DNA of 64,000 nucleotides from assembly GCF_020523825.1 (NCBI RefSeq), contig NZ_JAJALK010000007.1:186001-250000 (forward strand), given 5' to 3'. The stretch comes from Methylobacterium brachiatum (lineage in GTDB: Bacteria > Pseudomonadota > Alphaproteobacteria > Rhizobiales > Beijerinckiaceae). The position numbers and the translations under genes are program-made. The notes below the pieces were generated by a model. The model ran no database searches. It was not told the origin of the DNA and saw only the letters and a program-made list of their open reading frames with translations. Shown here in pieces: positions 8,723 through 16,059 of the stretch; within the stretch, counting starts at the first letter, position 1, and every line of letters starts with the position of its first letter.

Positions 8723-8766
8723 TGTTTAGATACGTTCCAAACTATAGATTGGAATTCATCTAAACA
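8723..8766. promoter_or_regulatory. 44-bp near-perfect palindrome, probable operator (Irr/ICE-like)
   Basis: Outer arms TGTTTAGAT (8723-8731) and ATCTAAACA (8758-8766) are exact reverse complements; inner arms TTCCAA (8735-8740) and TTGGAA (8749-8754) also match; the centre CTATAG (8742-8747) is itself palindromic. Each half also reads as an imperfect TTTAGA-N-TCTAAA type box, the kind of sequence bound by the iron regulator Irr. The right arm ends exactly at the AGGAG ribosome binding site of the MbfA-like gene, so binding here would block it. It lies 188 bp from the divergent acyltransferase start. Assignment to Irr is inference from the downstream gene and half-site sequence. Confidence 0.65.
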
Positions 8767-8779
8767 GGAGTGCGAGCCC

Positions 8780-9313
8780 ATGGCAGCAGCCCTCGATACA
8801 GCGGCCGAGGTCGCCGAAGCCCGGCGTGTCTTCGCCTTGCGCTACGTGCAGCCCGGGCTTGCGGGCCTGATCGACGGATCCGTCTCGACCCTGGCGCCGA
8901 TCTTCGCGGCGGCCTTCGCCACCGGCCATAACGGCGCGACCTTCCTGGTCGGGCTCGCGGCCTCCGTGGGGGCGGGCATCAGCATGGGCTTCACGGAGGC
9001 GCTGTCGGATGACGGCAGCGTCACCGGGCGGGGGGATCCCTGGATGCGTGGCTTGGTCTGCGGCGTGATGACGACGCTCGGCGGCCTCGGACATACGTTG
9101 CCCTACGCGATCCCGGACCAGCTCCCGCCGGGCTGGCCGGATCCGTTCCTCCTCGCCACCAGCCTCGCGGTCCTGGTTGTGATCGTCGAGCTGGTCGCGA
9201 TCGCGGCGATCCGCACGCGCTTCATGGCGACGCCGTTCTGGCGCGCGGCGCTGCAGGTGATGCTCGGGGGCGCGCTGGTCCTCGCCGCCGGGATGCTCAT
9301 CGGCAGCGCTTGA
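8780..9313 (+). CDS. VIT/MbfA-type iron transport membrane protein lacking the ferritin domain
   Basis: A 177-residue, five-helix membrane protein. The segment LRYVQPGLAGLIDGSVSTLA is characteristic of the C-terminal transporter domain of membrane-bound ferritin MbfA and related VIT1/CCC1 proteins, which export iron or manganese. The N-terminal ferritin-like domain of MbfA is absent: only about 20 residues precede the motif and the start is fixed by AGGAG at 8766-8770. Remaining helices lie near residues 50-75, 88-112, 120-142 and 152-175. It follows a large palindrome that could be an iron-responsive operator. Substrate and direction of transport are inferred from the family. Confidence 0.84.
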   Translation: MAAALDTAAEVAEARRVFALRYVQPGLAGLIDGSVSTLAPIFAAAFATGHNGATFLVGLAASVGAGISMGFTEALSDDGSVTGRGDPWMRGLVCGVMTTLGGLGHTLPYAIPDQLPPGWPDPFLLATSLAVLVVIVELVAIAAIRTRFMATPFWRAALQVMLGGALVLAAGMLIGSA

Positions 9314-9376
9314 CGCGGGGCCTCGCGACCGCGATGCGGGGCGCGTCCTGCCCCTCTCGAGCGTTGATCGTCGGCC

Positions 9377-10285
9377 TTGACCTTCCGCCTGGCCCATCTG
9401 AGTGACCCGCATGTCGGCCCGCTGGGCCGCGTGCGCCTGCACCAGCTCATCGGCAAGCGCGCCACCGGCTACGCCAACTGGCGGCGGGGCCGGTCGCGCA
9501 GCCACGACATGACCGTGCTCGAGACCCTGGTGGCGGATCTGAAGCAGCAGGGGGCCGCGCATGTCGCCTGCACGGGCGACCTGTGCAACATCGGCCTGCC
9601 GAGCGAGTGGGAGACCGCGCGCACGTTCCTCGAAGCGCTGGGCTCGCCCGAGACGGTGAGCTTCGTCCCCGGCAATCACGACGCCTATGTCCGCGGCTCC
9701 CTGGAAGGTCTGCTGGCGGCCTGCAGCGGCTATACCGGCGACGATTCGGGCTCGTCCGGCCGGTTTCCCTATCTGCGGCGGCGTGGGCCTGTGGCGCTGG
9801 TCGGCCTGTCGAGCGCCATCCCGACGAAGCCCTTCGTGGCGACCGGCCGGCTCGGCCCGCCGCAGCTCGCGGCCGCCGAATCCCTGCTGCGGGCCTTGGC
9901 CACGGAGCCCGGAAAGCCGTTCCGGGTGGTGATGATCCACCACCCGCCGCAGCCGGGGGGCGCGTCATCGGGGCGCGAGCTCAAGGATGCCGCCGCCTTC
10001 ACGGCGATGATCGCGCGCGCCGGGGCCGAGCTGATCCTGCATGGCCACAACCACACCACCACCAGCGCCCTGGTCCCGGGACCGGACGGACGCTTCGTGC
10101 CGGTGATCGGTGCGCCCTCGGCATCGGCGCGGCCGGACGGGCATGGCGGCCTGGCGGCACGCCGCGCCTCCTACCTGCTCTACGAGATCACTCGGAATGG
10201 TGCCGGCTACGCGGTGACTGCGCGACGGCGCGGCCTCGATGCGGGCGGAACCGTCTGCGACCTCGGACCGATCGCCCTCGACTGA
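9377..10285 (+). CDS. metallophosphoesterase
   Basis: A 302-residue calcineurin-like phosphoesterase. The metal-binding motifs are complete: HLSDPHVG near the N-terminus, CTGDLCN, FVPGNHDAYV, MIHHPPQPGG and LHGHNHTTT. It should hydrolyse a phosphomono- or diester using two metal ions; the substrate is unknown. The start appears to be TTG at 9377, since no ATG or GTG precedes the first motif and the motif lies only eight residues in. No clear ribosome binding site is seen. It is 63 bp downstream of the MbfA-like gene and could share its transcript. Confidence 0.88.
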   Translation: MTFRLAHLSDPHVGPLGRVRLHQLIGKRATGYANWRRGRSRSHDMTVLETLVADLKQQGAAHVACTGDLCNIGLPSEWETARTFLEALGSPETVSFVPGNHDAYVRGSLEGLLAACSGYTGDDSGSSGRFPYLRRRGPVALVGLSSAIPTKPFVATGRLGPPQLAAAESLLRALATEPGKPFRVVMIHHPPQPGGASSGRELKDAAAFTAMIARAGAELILHGHNHTTTSALVPGPDGRFVPVIGAPSASARPDGHGGLAARRASYLLYEITRNGAGYAVTARRRGLDAGGTVCDLGPIALD

Positions 10286-10357
10286 CGTCCGCGTCCCTGA
10301 GCGTCGTGCGCTCCGAGGCCGGCCGCACCCGTTCGGGGGCCGGCCTCGGCGCGGGAT

Positions 10358-10519
10358 TCAATTGCTCGCGGAGGCGAGTTCGGCCCGTTGCTGCTGGCTG
10401 ATGCTGGCTTCGTAGCGCTCGGCCTGAAGGCGGGTCAGGCCGCTGATCAACGCGAGAGTCCCGCGATAGACAGTGTAGGTGCCGTCGTGAGTCGGCTTGA
10501 CGCGAATCATCTCTGCCAT
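10358..10519 (-). CDS. small protein of unknown function
   Basis: A 53-residue frame starting at the ATG at 10519 (MAEMIRVKPTHDGTYTVYRG) and ending QQRAELASASN. AAGGCAGG upstream could serve as ribosome binding site. No signal peptide, membrane helix or metal motif. The sequence is soluble-looking, with a mixed N-terminal half that could form beta strands and a helical C-terminal half rich in Glu, Gln and Arg. The open frame continues to 10639, but that extension looks non-coding. I do not recognise the family with certainty; it stands alone, convergent to the phosphoesterase. Confidence 0.55.
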   Translation of the reverse strand: MAEMIRVKPTHDGTYTVYRGTLALISGLTRLQAERYEASISQQQRAELASASN

Positions 10520-10838
10520 GGAAGCCTGCCTTGTGCTGGAGGTTGCCTGTCTTCGTCGGAGGAGAGCGATCCTTCTGCTGGTCTGGCCGGTCGAACGCGC
10601 GAACAATGACGAGGTTATCAATCGATCTATGTCTGGCAAGGGTCGGCTACGGCGAAATGCTTAGCGGCTTCTGCTGCAGTGCGGGAAACCGTTGCCACCG
10701 CTCGCGATCGATGCGTGCTTAAAAATGCGGCCGGTCCCTTGCATACAGAATAAGGTGACGCCGGACCGCGCCGCGGCCCCGCGCGACACGAATCAAAAGC
10801 GAATCCCGCCCCCGCAGGGCTCGGCGAAGGGACCTCTC
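10520..10838. other. intergenic region between a small gene and an amidase gene
   Basis: About 320 bp that should hold divergent promoters for the small protein (minus) and the amidase (plus). I see no RNA gene or convincing sigma-70 promoter. Open frames read into it from both sides lack family-like sequence. Confidence 0.4.
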
Positions 10839-12233
10839 ATGCAGCTCTGGCGTCTGACCGCGACCGACCTCTCGGCCCTGATCCGCACCGGCCAGGTTTC
10901 GGCCCGGGAGGTTGCGCAATCCGCCCTCGATCGGCTCGATGCGGTCAACGGCCGGATCAACGCCGTGGTCGAGCATCGCCCCGAGGAGGTGCTGGCGCAG
11001 GCCGACGCGGTCGATGCCGCCCGCGCCCGCGGTGACGCCCTGGGGCCGCTCGCCGGCGTGCCCGTGACGATCAAGGTCAATGTCGACCAGCGCGGCTTCG
11101 CGACCACGAACGGGCTGCGCCTCCAGCGCGACCTCGTGGCGGCCGACGACAACCCCGTTGTGGCCAACCTGCGCCGGGCCGGGGCGGTGCTGCTCGGGCG
11201 CACCAACACGCCGGCCTTCTCGCTGCGCTGGTTCACCGCCAACCTGCTGCACGGGGAGACCAAGAACCCGCGCGATCCGGCGCTGACGCCCGGGGGCTCG
11301 TCCGGGGGCGCGGGCGCCGCGGTGGCCGCCGGGATCGGGGCGATCGCCCACGGGACCGACATCGCCGGCTCGGTGCGCTATCCGGCCTATGCCTGCGGCG
11401 TGCACGGTCTGCGCCCGAGCCTCGGCCGGATCCCGGCCTGGAACGCCTCGTCGCCCGAGCGCGGAATCGGGCCGCAGCTCATGGCGGTGTCGGGCCCGCT
11501 TGCCCGCAGCATCGCGGATCTGCGTCTCGGCCTTCACGCGATGGCGGCCGCCGACCCGCGCGATTCGTGGTGGGTGCCGGCGCCGCTGGACGGTCCCGCG
11601 GTACCGTGCCGGGCGGCCCTGTGCGTGCGGCCCGGGGGCCTCGCGGTCGTGCCGGAGGTCGAGGCCGCGTTGCGCGAGGCGGCGCGCCGGCTGACCGAGG
11701 CCGGCTGGGCGGTCGAGGAGATCGCCGACACGCCACCGATCCGCGAGGCCAGCGCGCTGCAGCTGCAGCTCTGGCTGGGCGACGGCTACGAAGCGGCCCG
11801 GGCGGCGGCCGACCGCGAGGGCGATCCGGCGGCCATCGATCTGCTCGAGTCTTTCCGCGGGCGGGCGGAGGCGATGCCGCCGGATGCCATCGCCAAGGCA
11901 CTCGTCCGCCGGGCGACGCTGGCTCGGGAATGGTCGCTGTTCCTCGCCGAGCATCCGGTGCTGCTGGTGCCGGTCTCCGCGGAGCTGCCGTTCCCGGACG
12001 GGCTCGACCGCACCGGCACGGCCGGGATCGAGCGCGCCTTCGAGGCGAACCTGCTGCAGGTCGGGCTCGCGCCGATCGGTGTGCCGGCGCTCACCGTCAC
12101 CACCGGCCTCGTCGGGCGGACCCCCGTCGGCGTCCAGCTCGTGGCCGCCCGGTACCGGGAAGACCTGTGCCTGGCGGCGGGCGCCGCGATCGAGGCGGCC
12201 GGGGTGCCGGAGATGCCTGTCGATCCCGTCTGA
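10839..12233 (+). CDS. amidase (amidase-signature family)
   Basis: A 464-residue serine amidase with the full Ser-cisSer-Lys triad: K79 (VPVTIKVN), S154 in the glycine-rich PGGSSGGAG and S178 in DIAGSVRYPA. It should hydrolyse a carboxylic amide to acid and ammonia in the cytoplasm; specificity is not readable. The start at 10839 matches the family; the upstream extension to 10692 does not. It opens a region with five amide-bond hydrolases, although it is on the opposite strand from the M20/M81/acylase genes. Related family members include the GatA subunit, but no gatB or gatC is nearby. Confidence 0.92.
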   Translation: MQLWRLTATDLSALIRTGQVSAREVAQSALDRLDAVNGRINAVVEHRPEEVLAQADAVDAARARGDALGPLAGVPVTIKVNVDQRGFATTNGLRLQRDLVAADDNPVVANLRRAGAVLLGRTNTPAFSLRWFTANLLHGETKNPRDPALTPGGSSGGAGAAVAAGIGAIAHGTDIAGSVRYPAYACGVHGLRPSLGRIPAWNASSPERGIGPQLMAVSGPLARSIADLRLGLHAMAAADPRDSWWVPAPLDGPAVPCRAALCVRPGGLAVVPEVEAALREAARRLTEAGWAVEEIADTPPIREASALQLQLWLGDGYEAARAAADREGDPAAIDLLESFRGRAEAMPPDAIAKALVRRATLAREWSLFLAEHPVLLVPVSAELPFPDGLDRTGTAGIERAFEANLLQVGLAPIGVPALTVTTGLVGRTPVGVQLVAARYREDLCLAAGAAIEAAGVPEMPVDPV

Positions 12234-12282
12234 GCCGACGCCGGTCGGCGGAGGGGAACCAGATTGAAATGGCCTCGCTTAT

Positions 12283-12297
12283 ACAACTGATAGTTGT
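12283..12297. promoter_or_regulatory. small inverted repeat before the 54-residue peptide gene
   Basis: ACAACT (12283-12288) and AGTTGT (12292-12297) flank GAT, forming a perfect 6-bp inverted repeat 11 bp before the ATG at 12309. It could be a repressor site or a weak hairpin near the ribosome binding site. No regulator can be assigned. Confidence 0.3.
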
Positions 12298-12308
12298 GCG
12301 AGGTCCCT

Positions 12309-12473
12309 ATGTCCGTGATCGCCACCGCAGGCTGCGTCGGAAGTTCACTGCTCTGCGCGCTGACGGCTTCCTCGGGGCCGTTGCTGGCTCTGGCGGGATT
12401 TTTCGGGGGCGGCACGGTCGGCGGCGTGATCGGCGCCGTGGCGGTCGCGGCGCTGGGCTGGGGCCGGGCCTGA
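12309..12473 (+). CDS. small glycine-zipper membrane peptide, unknown function
   Basis: A 54-residue frame beginning MSVIATAGCVGSSLLCALTA and continuing with hydrophobic, Gly-rich sequence (LALAGFFGGGTVGGVIGAVA) before ending LGWGRA. GAGG five bases before the ATG is a plausible ribosome binding site. The GxxxG-like spacing suggests a membrane-inserted helical hairpin or an exported small protein with an N-terminal signal. It lies 75 bp after the amidase and ends 2 bp from the convergent NmrA-like gene. No family recognised; it could be a chance frame, but composition and start site are unlike random antisense frames. Confidence 0.45.
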   Translation: MSVIATAGCVGSSLLCALTASSGPLLALAGFFGGGTVGGVIGAVAVAALGWGRA

Positions 12474-12475
12474 TC

Positions 12476-13396
12476 TCAGCTGTGTCCGGGCGCCCCGGCC
12501 GTCTGGGTCAGGAAGGTCCGGACCCGGGTCCAGCGCAGGTCCGGGTAACGGTCATTGTCGAGGGGCGTGAGCCGGGCGCGGCCCTCGAACATGTCGCGCA
12601 GGTACTGCATGCCCTGCCAGGGCGGGAACACCGCGCCCCGGCCGGGGGCCAGGGTCCGCGCGACGCGGATCATCAAGCCCAGCGAACCGAGCCCGCCGGC
12701 GCGCAGCGTCCGGTAGCGCCTGCCCCGGGCCGCGGTCGCCGCATCGGCGAGATCGCGGGCGCTGAGGCTGTCGCCGGCGATGCGCAGCCAGCGCGGGGTC
12801 GTCGGATCCAGGGCGGCCCGGGCCGTGAAGGCGGCAGTGTCGTCCTTGGTCGTGAAGTCGAGGATTTGGTCGGCACGGCCCCAGTACAGAACCCGGCGCG
12901 GGCGGTGGAGGATCAGCGGGGCCTGTCCGTCGAGCAGCTCCATGAACGCGCCGTTGAGCACCGACGTGGCCTGGATCGACGCCGCATCGAGGCGCGCCTG
13001 AAAGGCCCGGCGCAGGTCGAGGTTGCGGTTCCCGCCCGGTGCGGTCTTGGCGTAGTCGATCGAGAAATCGGACGGGATGAAGCGCGGCACGCCGGCCCGG
13101 ACGGCGCCTTCCAGAAGGGCGGTCTGCGCGTCGATGACGGTGGCGCTCAAGCCGTTCAACGCCGAGACCACGCAGGCGGACCCCGCGCAGGCGGCCTGCC
13201 AGCTGCCTGGACGGCCGGGGCCGGCCTCGACCACGCGAGCCCCCAGGGCGGTGAGCGGCCCGAGCCGGGCCTGATCCGTCCCGGGGCGGACGATGGCGGT
13301 GACGCTCGCGCCCTCACGCCGGAGCGCCCGCACGATCCGCAGGCCGAGATCGCCGGTGGCACCGGCGACCGCGATCGTCACGGGGGCCGGGCTCAC
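12476..13396 (-). CDS. NmrA-like NAD(P)-binding protein
   Basis: A 306-residue Rossmann-fold protein with the dinucleotide-binding motif VAGATGDLGLRIV near the N-terminus and IPSDFSIDY typical of NmrA/isoflavone-reductase-like proteins. Members are either NADP-dependent reductases or redox-sensing regulators; no catalytic Lys/Tyr set is clear enough to choose. It starts with GTG at 13396, overlapping the M20 peptidase stop (GTGA), so it is the last gene of a coupled minus-strand operon with M20 and M81 peptidases. Confidence 0.82.
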   Translation of the reverse strand: MSPAPVTIAVAGATGDLGLRIVRALRREGASVTAIVRPGTDQARLGPLTALGARVVEAGPGRPGSWQAACAGSACVVSALNGLSATVIDAQTALLEGAVRAGVPRFIPSDFSIDYAKTAPGGNRNLDLRRAFQARLDAASIQATSVLNGAFMELLDGQAPLILHRPRRVLYWGRADQILDFTTKDDTAAFTARAALDPTTPRWLRIAGDSLSARDLADAATAARGRRYRTLRAGGLGSLGLMIRVARTLAPGRGAVFPPWQGMQYLRDMFEGRARLTPLDNDRYPDLRWTRVRTFLTQTAGAPGHS

Positions 13397-14535
13397 GAAC
13401 GGTCCGCCGCGCCGAGATCGGCAAGCAGGGCCGCGAAGAGCCGCGCCCGCTGGGGCAGCGTCTCGATCAGCACATGCTCGTCGAGGGTGTGGTAGCCCTG
13501 CCCGAGCGGCCCGAGGCCGTCGAGCGTCGGGATGCCGTTGGCGCCGGTGAAGTTGCCGTCCGAGCCGCCGCCGGCACTGCGGTGGGGCAGGGGCTGGCCG
13601 AGCGCCTCGCTCAAGCGCCGCGCCCGATCATAGAGGGCCATGCAGCCGGCATCCGGTTCCCAGACCGGCCGGGTGACACCCCGGGTCACGGCGAAGCGGA
13701 CGCCGTCCTGCTCCCCCGACAGGGCCAGCATCCGCTCGACGCCGCGGTCGAGATCGGCTTGGCGCTTGGCCATGCTCAGGGCCTGCCCGCGGCACAGGGT
13801 CGGGACGCAATTGACCCATTGCCCACCCGAGACGATCCCGGTGGAGAAGGTGCAATCCGCGTCCGACAGCCCGTCGATCGCCAGGATCATGCGCGCCATG
13901 GCGCGGATCGCCGAGCGGCCCTCGTGGGGCGCTGCGCCGGCATGGCTCGGGCGGCCGACGGCTTCGAGGTCGAAGCGCGCGATGGCGTAGCGGCCGGTGA
14001 CGACGCCGTTGTCGGCCTGGCCGGGCTCGGGCACCAGCACGAAGGCGTGGCGGGCGGCCTCGGCCTCGATCAGGTCCCGGGTCGAGGGGCTGCCGACCTC
14101 CTCGTCGCCGGTGAACAGGACGGTTACCGGCAAAGGCGTCTCGATGCCGGCGGCCGTGAGGGCGCGGATCGCCGCGAGGGCGATCACGTTGCCGCCCTTC
14201 ATGTCGAGGATGCCCGGGCCGTAGGCGCGGCTGCCCTCGATCCGCCAGGGCAGGCTCGCCAGGGTGCCGACCGGATGCACGGTGTCGAGATGCCCGAGCA
14301 CCAGGATGCCGGGCTGGGCACGGTGCCGATGGGGGAACCGGGCGCGCACGCAATCGCTCAGGCCCATCCGCCCCGGAATGGTCTCGACCGCGGCCCCGGC
14401 GACCGCGAGGTCGCGGGCGGCCAGGCCCATCATGCGGTTGACCGCGGCGGCATCGTGGGTCGGGCTCTCGCATTCCACCCAGGGGCGCAACGTCGCCAGG
14501 ATGGACTCCGCGTCGAACGGCAGGTCCGGGATCAT
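13393..14535 (-). CDS. M20 family metallopeptidase (CPG2-like)
   Basis: A 380-residue zinc hydrolase of the M20 family, closest in appearance to glutamate carboxypeptidase/ArgE-type enzymes. The metal and catalytic motifs are present: VLGHLDTVHPVG, PGILDMKGGN, FTGDEEVGS, LVPEPG and the late YHTLDEHV. The middle dimerisation domain (about residues 175-290) is intact. It should remove an acyl or amino-acid group from a peptide or N-acyl amino acid in the cytoplasm. Its ATG at 14535 overlaps the stop of the M81 gene (ATGA), and its stop overlaps the NmrA-like GTG, so all three are translationally coupled. Confidence 0.9.
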   Translation of the reverse strand: MIPDLPFDAESILATLRPWVECESPTHDAAAVNRMMGLAARDLAVAGAAVETIPGRMGLSDCVRARFPHRHRAQPGILVLGHLDTVHPVGTLASLPWRIEGSRAYGPGILDMKGGNVIALAAIRALTAAGIETPLPVTVLFTGDEEVGSPSTRDLIEAEAARHAFVLVPEPGQADNGVVTGRYAIARFDLEAVGRPSHAGAAPHEGRSAIRAMARMILAIDGLSDADCTFSTGIVSGGQWVNCVPTLCRGQALSMAKRQADLDRGVERMLALSGEQDGVRFAVTRGVTRPVWEPDAGCMALYDRARRLSEALGQPLPHRSAGGGSDGNFTGANGIPTLDGLGPLGQGYHTLDEHVLIETLPQRARLFAALLADLGAADRS

Positions 14536-16025
14536 CGGGCGCTCTCGGCGGAGGACTCGGCGAAAGGATCGGCGAAGGGATCGGCGACCTTGGGCCAGTA
14601 GCGGCCCGAGCGCTTGGTGTAGGGGATCGCGCCGTAATCCGGCGGGACCGCGCCCGGCGCCGCGACGTAGCGGACCTCGCTCGCGATCGGCGCGAAGGCG
14701 GCGTAGAAATGCTGCATCGACTTCACCACCACGATCCGCTTGTCGTCGAGGGTCAGCCCCAATCCCGTGAAGGCGTCCGGCGCGAAGGCCTGCTGGCGGA
14801 TATGGGTCAGCACCACGTGGATCCCGTCGGCCTCGACCCAGGCGGCGGGTCCGAGGCGGGCCCGGCCGCCGCTGAGGCCGCCCTGGCTGTGATCCTCGGA
14901 GAGGCCGCGCACGGTGATGCGCAGGTCCACCGGATCGCCCGAGGTGACGCCGCACTTGCCGCCGATGCGCAGCACGAAGGTCGCGCCGAGCCCCGCCTCG
15001 TGGCAGATCCCGACCGCGCCGGGATCCCAGATCAGACCGAGCGCCACGTCCCTGATGCCGCGTTCGGCCAGACGCGCCAGGATCGCGGTGTTGTCGGAGG
15101 GCGCGCCGGCGCCGGCATTGTCGGCGAAGTCGGCCAGCACCATCGGGCGCGGGTCGTCGGAGGCCAAAGCCGCGTCGATGCCGGCATCGATGCTGTCGCA
15201 GCGGCTCGCCGCCTCCTCGCGCATCGCCCAGACCTCCCGGGCAAGGTCGTCCGCCAGGGCCTGGGCCTTGGCGGCGTCGCCATCGGCGACGACCAGCATC
15301 TTCGCGCCGACATCCGGAACGTCGCCCCAGGGGAAGCCGTGCCCGAAGGAGACCGACAGGATGCCGTTCCGCCCCTCCAGCGCCTCCATCAGGCGCACGA
15401 AGCTCGCGACCGGCTCGCGGGTGGTGCGCCACATGTTGATCATCCGGCAATCGGCATAGGCCATCACGGGCCGGATGTCCTTGGCGACCGTGCGCATCAC
15501 CAGCGGGTAGAGGTCGCGGGCACGGTCGACGATGTCGGTGTGGGGGTATTCCTTGTAGATCACGATGACGTCGGCGCTCCGCCGCATCGCCTCGGTGAGG
15601 TGGCAGTGCAGGTCGAGCTCGACGCCGATCGTCGCGTCCGGGCCGACGATGGCGCGGACCCGCTCCAGGGTGTCGCCCTCGCAATCGTCATAGCCCTCGG
15701 CGACCATGGCGCCGTGCATGAACAGCAGCACGGCATCGACCGGCATGGCGGCCCGGAGGTCGTCGAGCAAGGCGTCGCGCAGCTCCTCGTAGACGGCGCG
15801 CAGGGTGATCCCGCCCGGCTGCGCGAAGGTCGAGAGGCTCTCGACGACCTTATGCCCGTCCGCCTCGGCCAGCGCGCGCCAGGCCTTGAGACCGATATTG
15901 CTGAGGCGGGGCGCCGTCTTGGTGCCGTCGCGACGGGCATAATCGGCCAGGAAGGCCGCGCGGCCGGTGGGCAGCGGTGCGAAGGTGTTGGTCTCGGTGG
16001 CCAGTCCGGCGATGAAGATCTGCAA
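14532..16025 (-). CDS. M81 family metallopeptidase (MlrC-like)
   Basis: A 497-residue protein beginning MQIFIAGLATETNTFAPLPT, the signature start of the MlrC (microcystinase C) family. It contains LLFMHGAMVAEGYDDCEGD, ELDLHCHLT and a C-terminal domain with SMQHFYAAFAPIASEVRYVA. In sphingomonads MlrC cleaves linear peptide products of microcystin degradation; most homologues lie in unrelated catabolic clusters and act on unknown peptides or amides. It lies 34 bp after the penicillin-acylase-like gene and is coupled to the M20 peptidase downstream. No mlrA or mlrB is in the window, so microcystin is not implied. Confidence 0.88.
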   Translation of the reverse strand: MQIFIAGLATETNTFAPLPTGRAAFLADYARRDGTKTAPRLSNIGLKAWRALAEADGHKVVESLSTFAQPGGITLRAVYEELRDALLDDLRAAMPVDAVLLFMHGAMVAEGYDDCEGDTLERVRAIVGPDATIGVELDLHCHLTEAMRRSADVIVIYKEYPHTDIVDRARDLYPLVMRTVAKDIRPVMAYADCRMINMWRTTREPVASFVRLMEALEGRNGILSVSFGHGFPWGDVPDVGAKMLVVADGDAAKAQALADDLAREVWAMREEAASRCDSIDAGIDAALASDDPRPMVLADFADNAGAGAPSDNTAILARLAERGIRDVALGLIWDPGAVGICHEAGLGATFVLRIGGKCGVTSGDPVDLRITVRGLSEDHSQGGLSGGRARLGPAAWVEADGIHVVLTHIRQQAFAPDAFTGLGLTLDDKRIVVVKSMQHFYAAFAPIASEVRYVAAPGAVPPDYGAIPYTKRSGRYWPKVADPFADPFAESSAESAR

Positions 16026-16059
16026 GGTTTTTCGGTCCTCGTCTTCGGCCGGCCGCCGG

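Noticed and set aside
12264..12285. TTGAAA and TATACA as a promoter for the 54-residue peptide
   Set aside because: The spacing of 10 bp is too short.
14532..16025. MlrC homologue as evidence of microcystin degradation
   Set aside because: mlrA, mlrB and mlrD are absent, and MlrC-like proteins are widespread in unrelated clusters.
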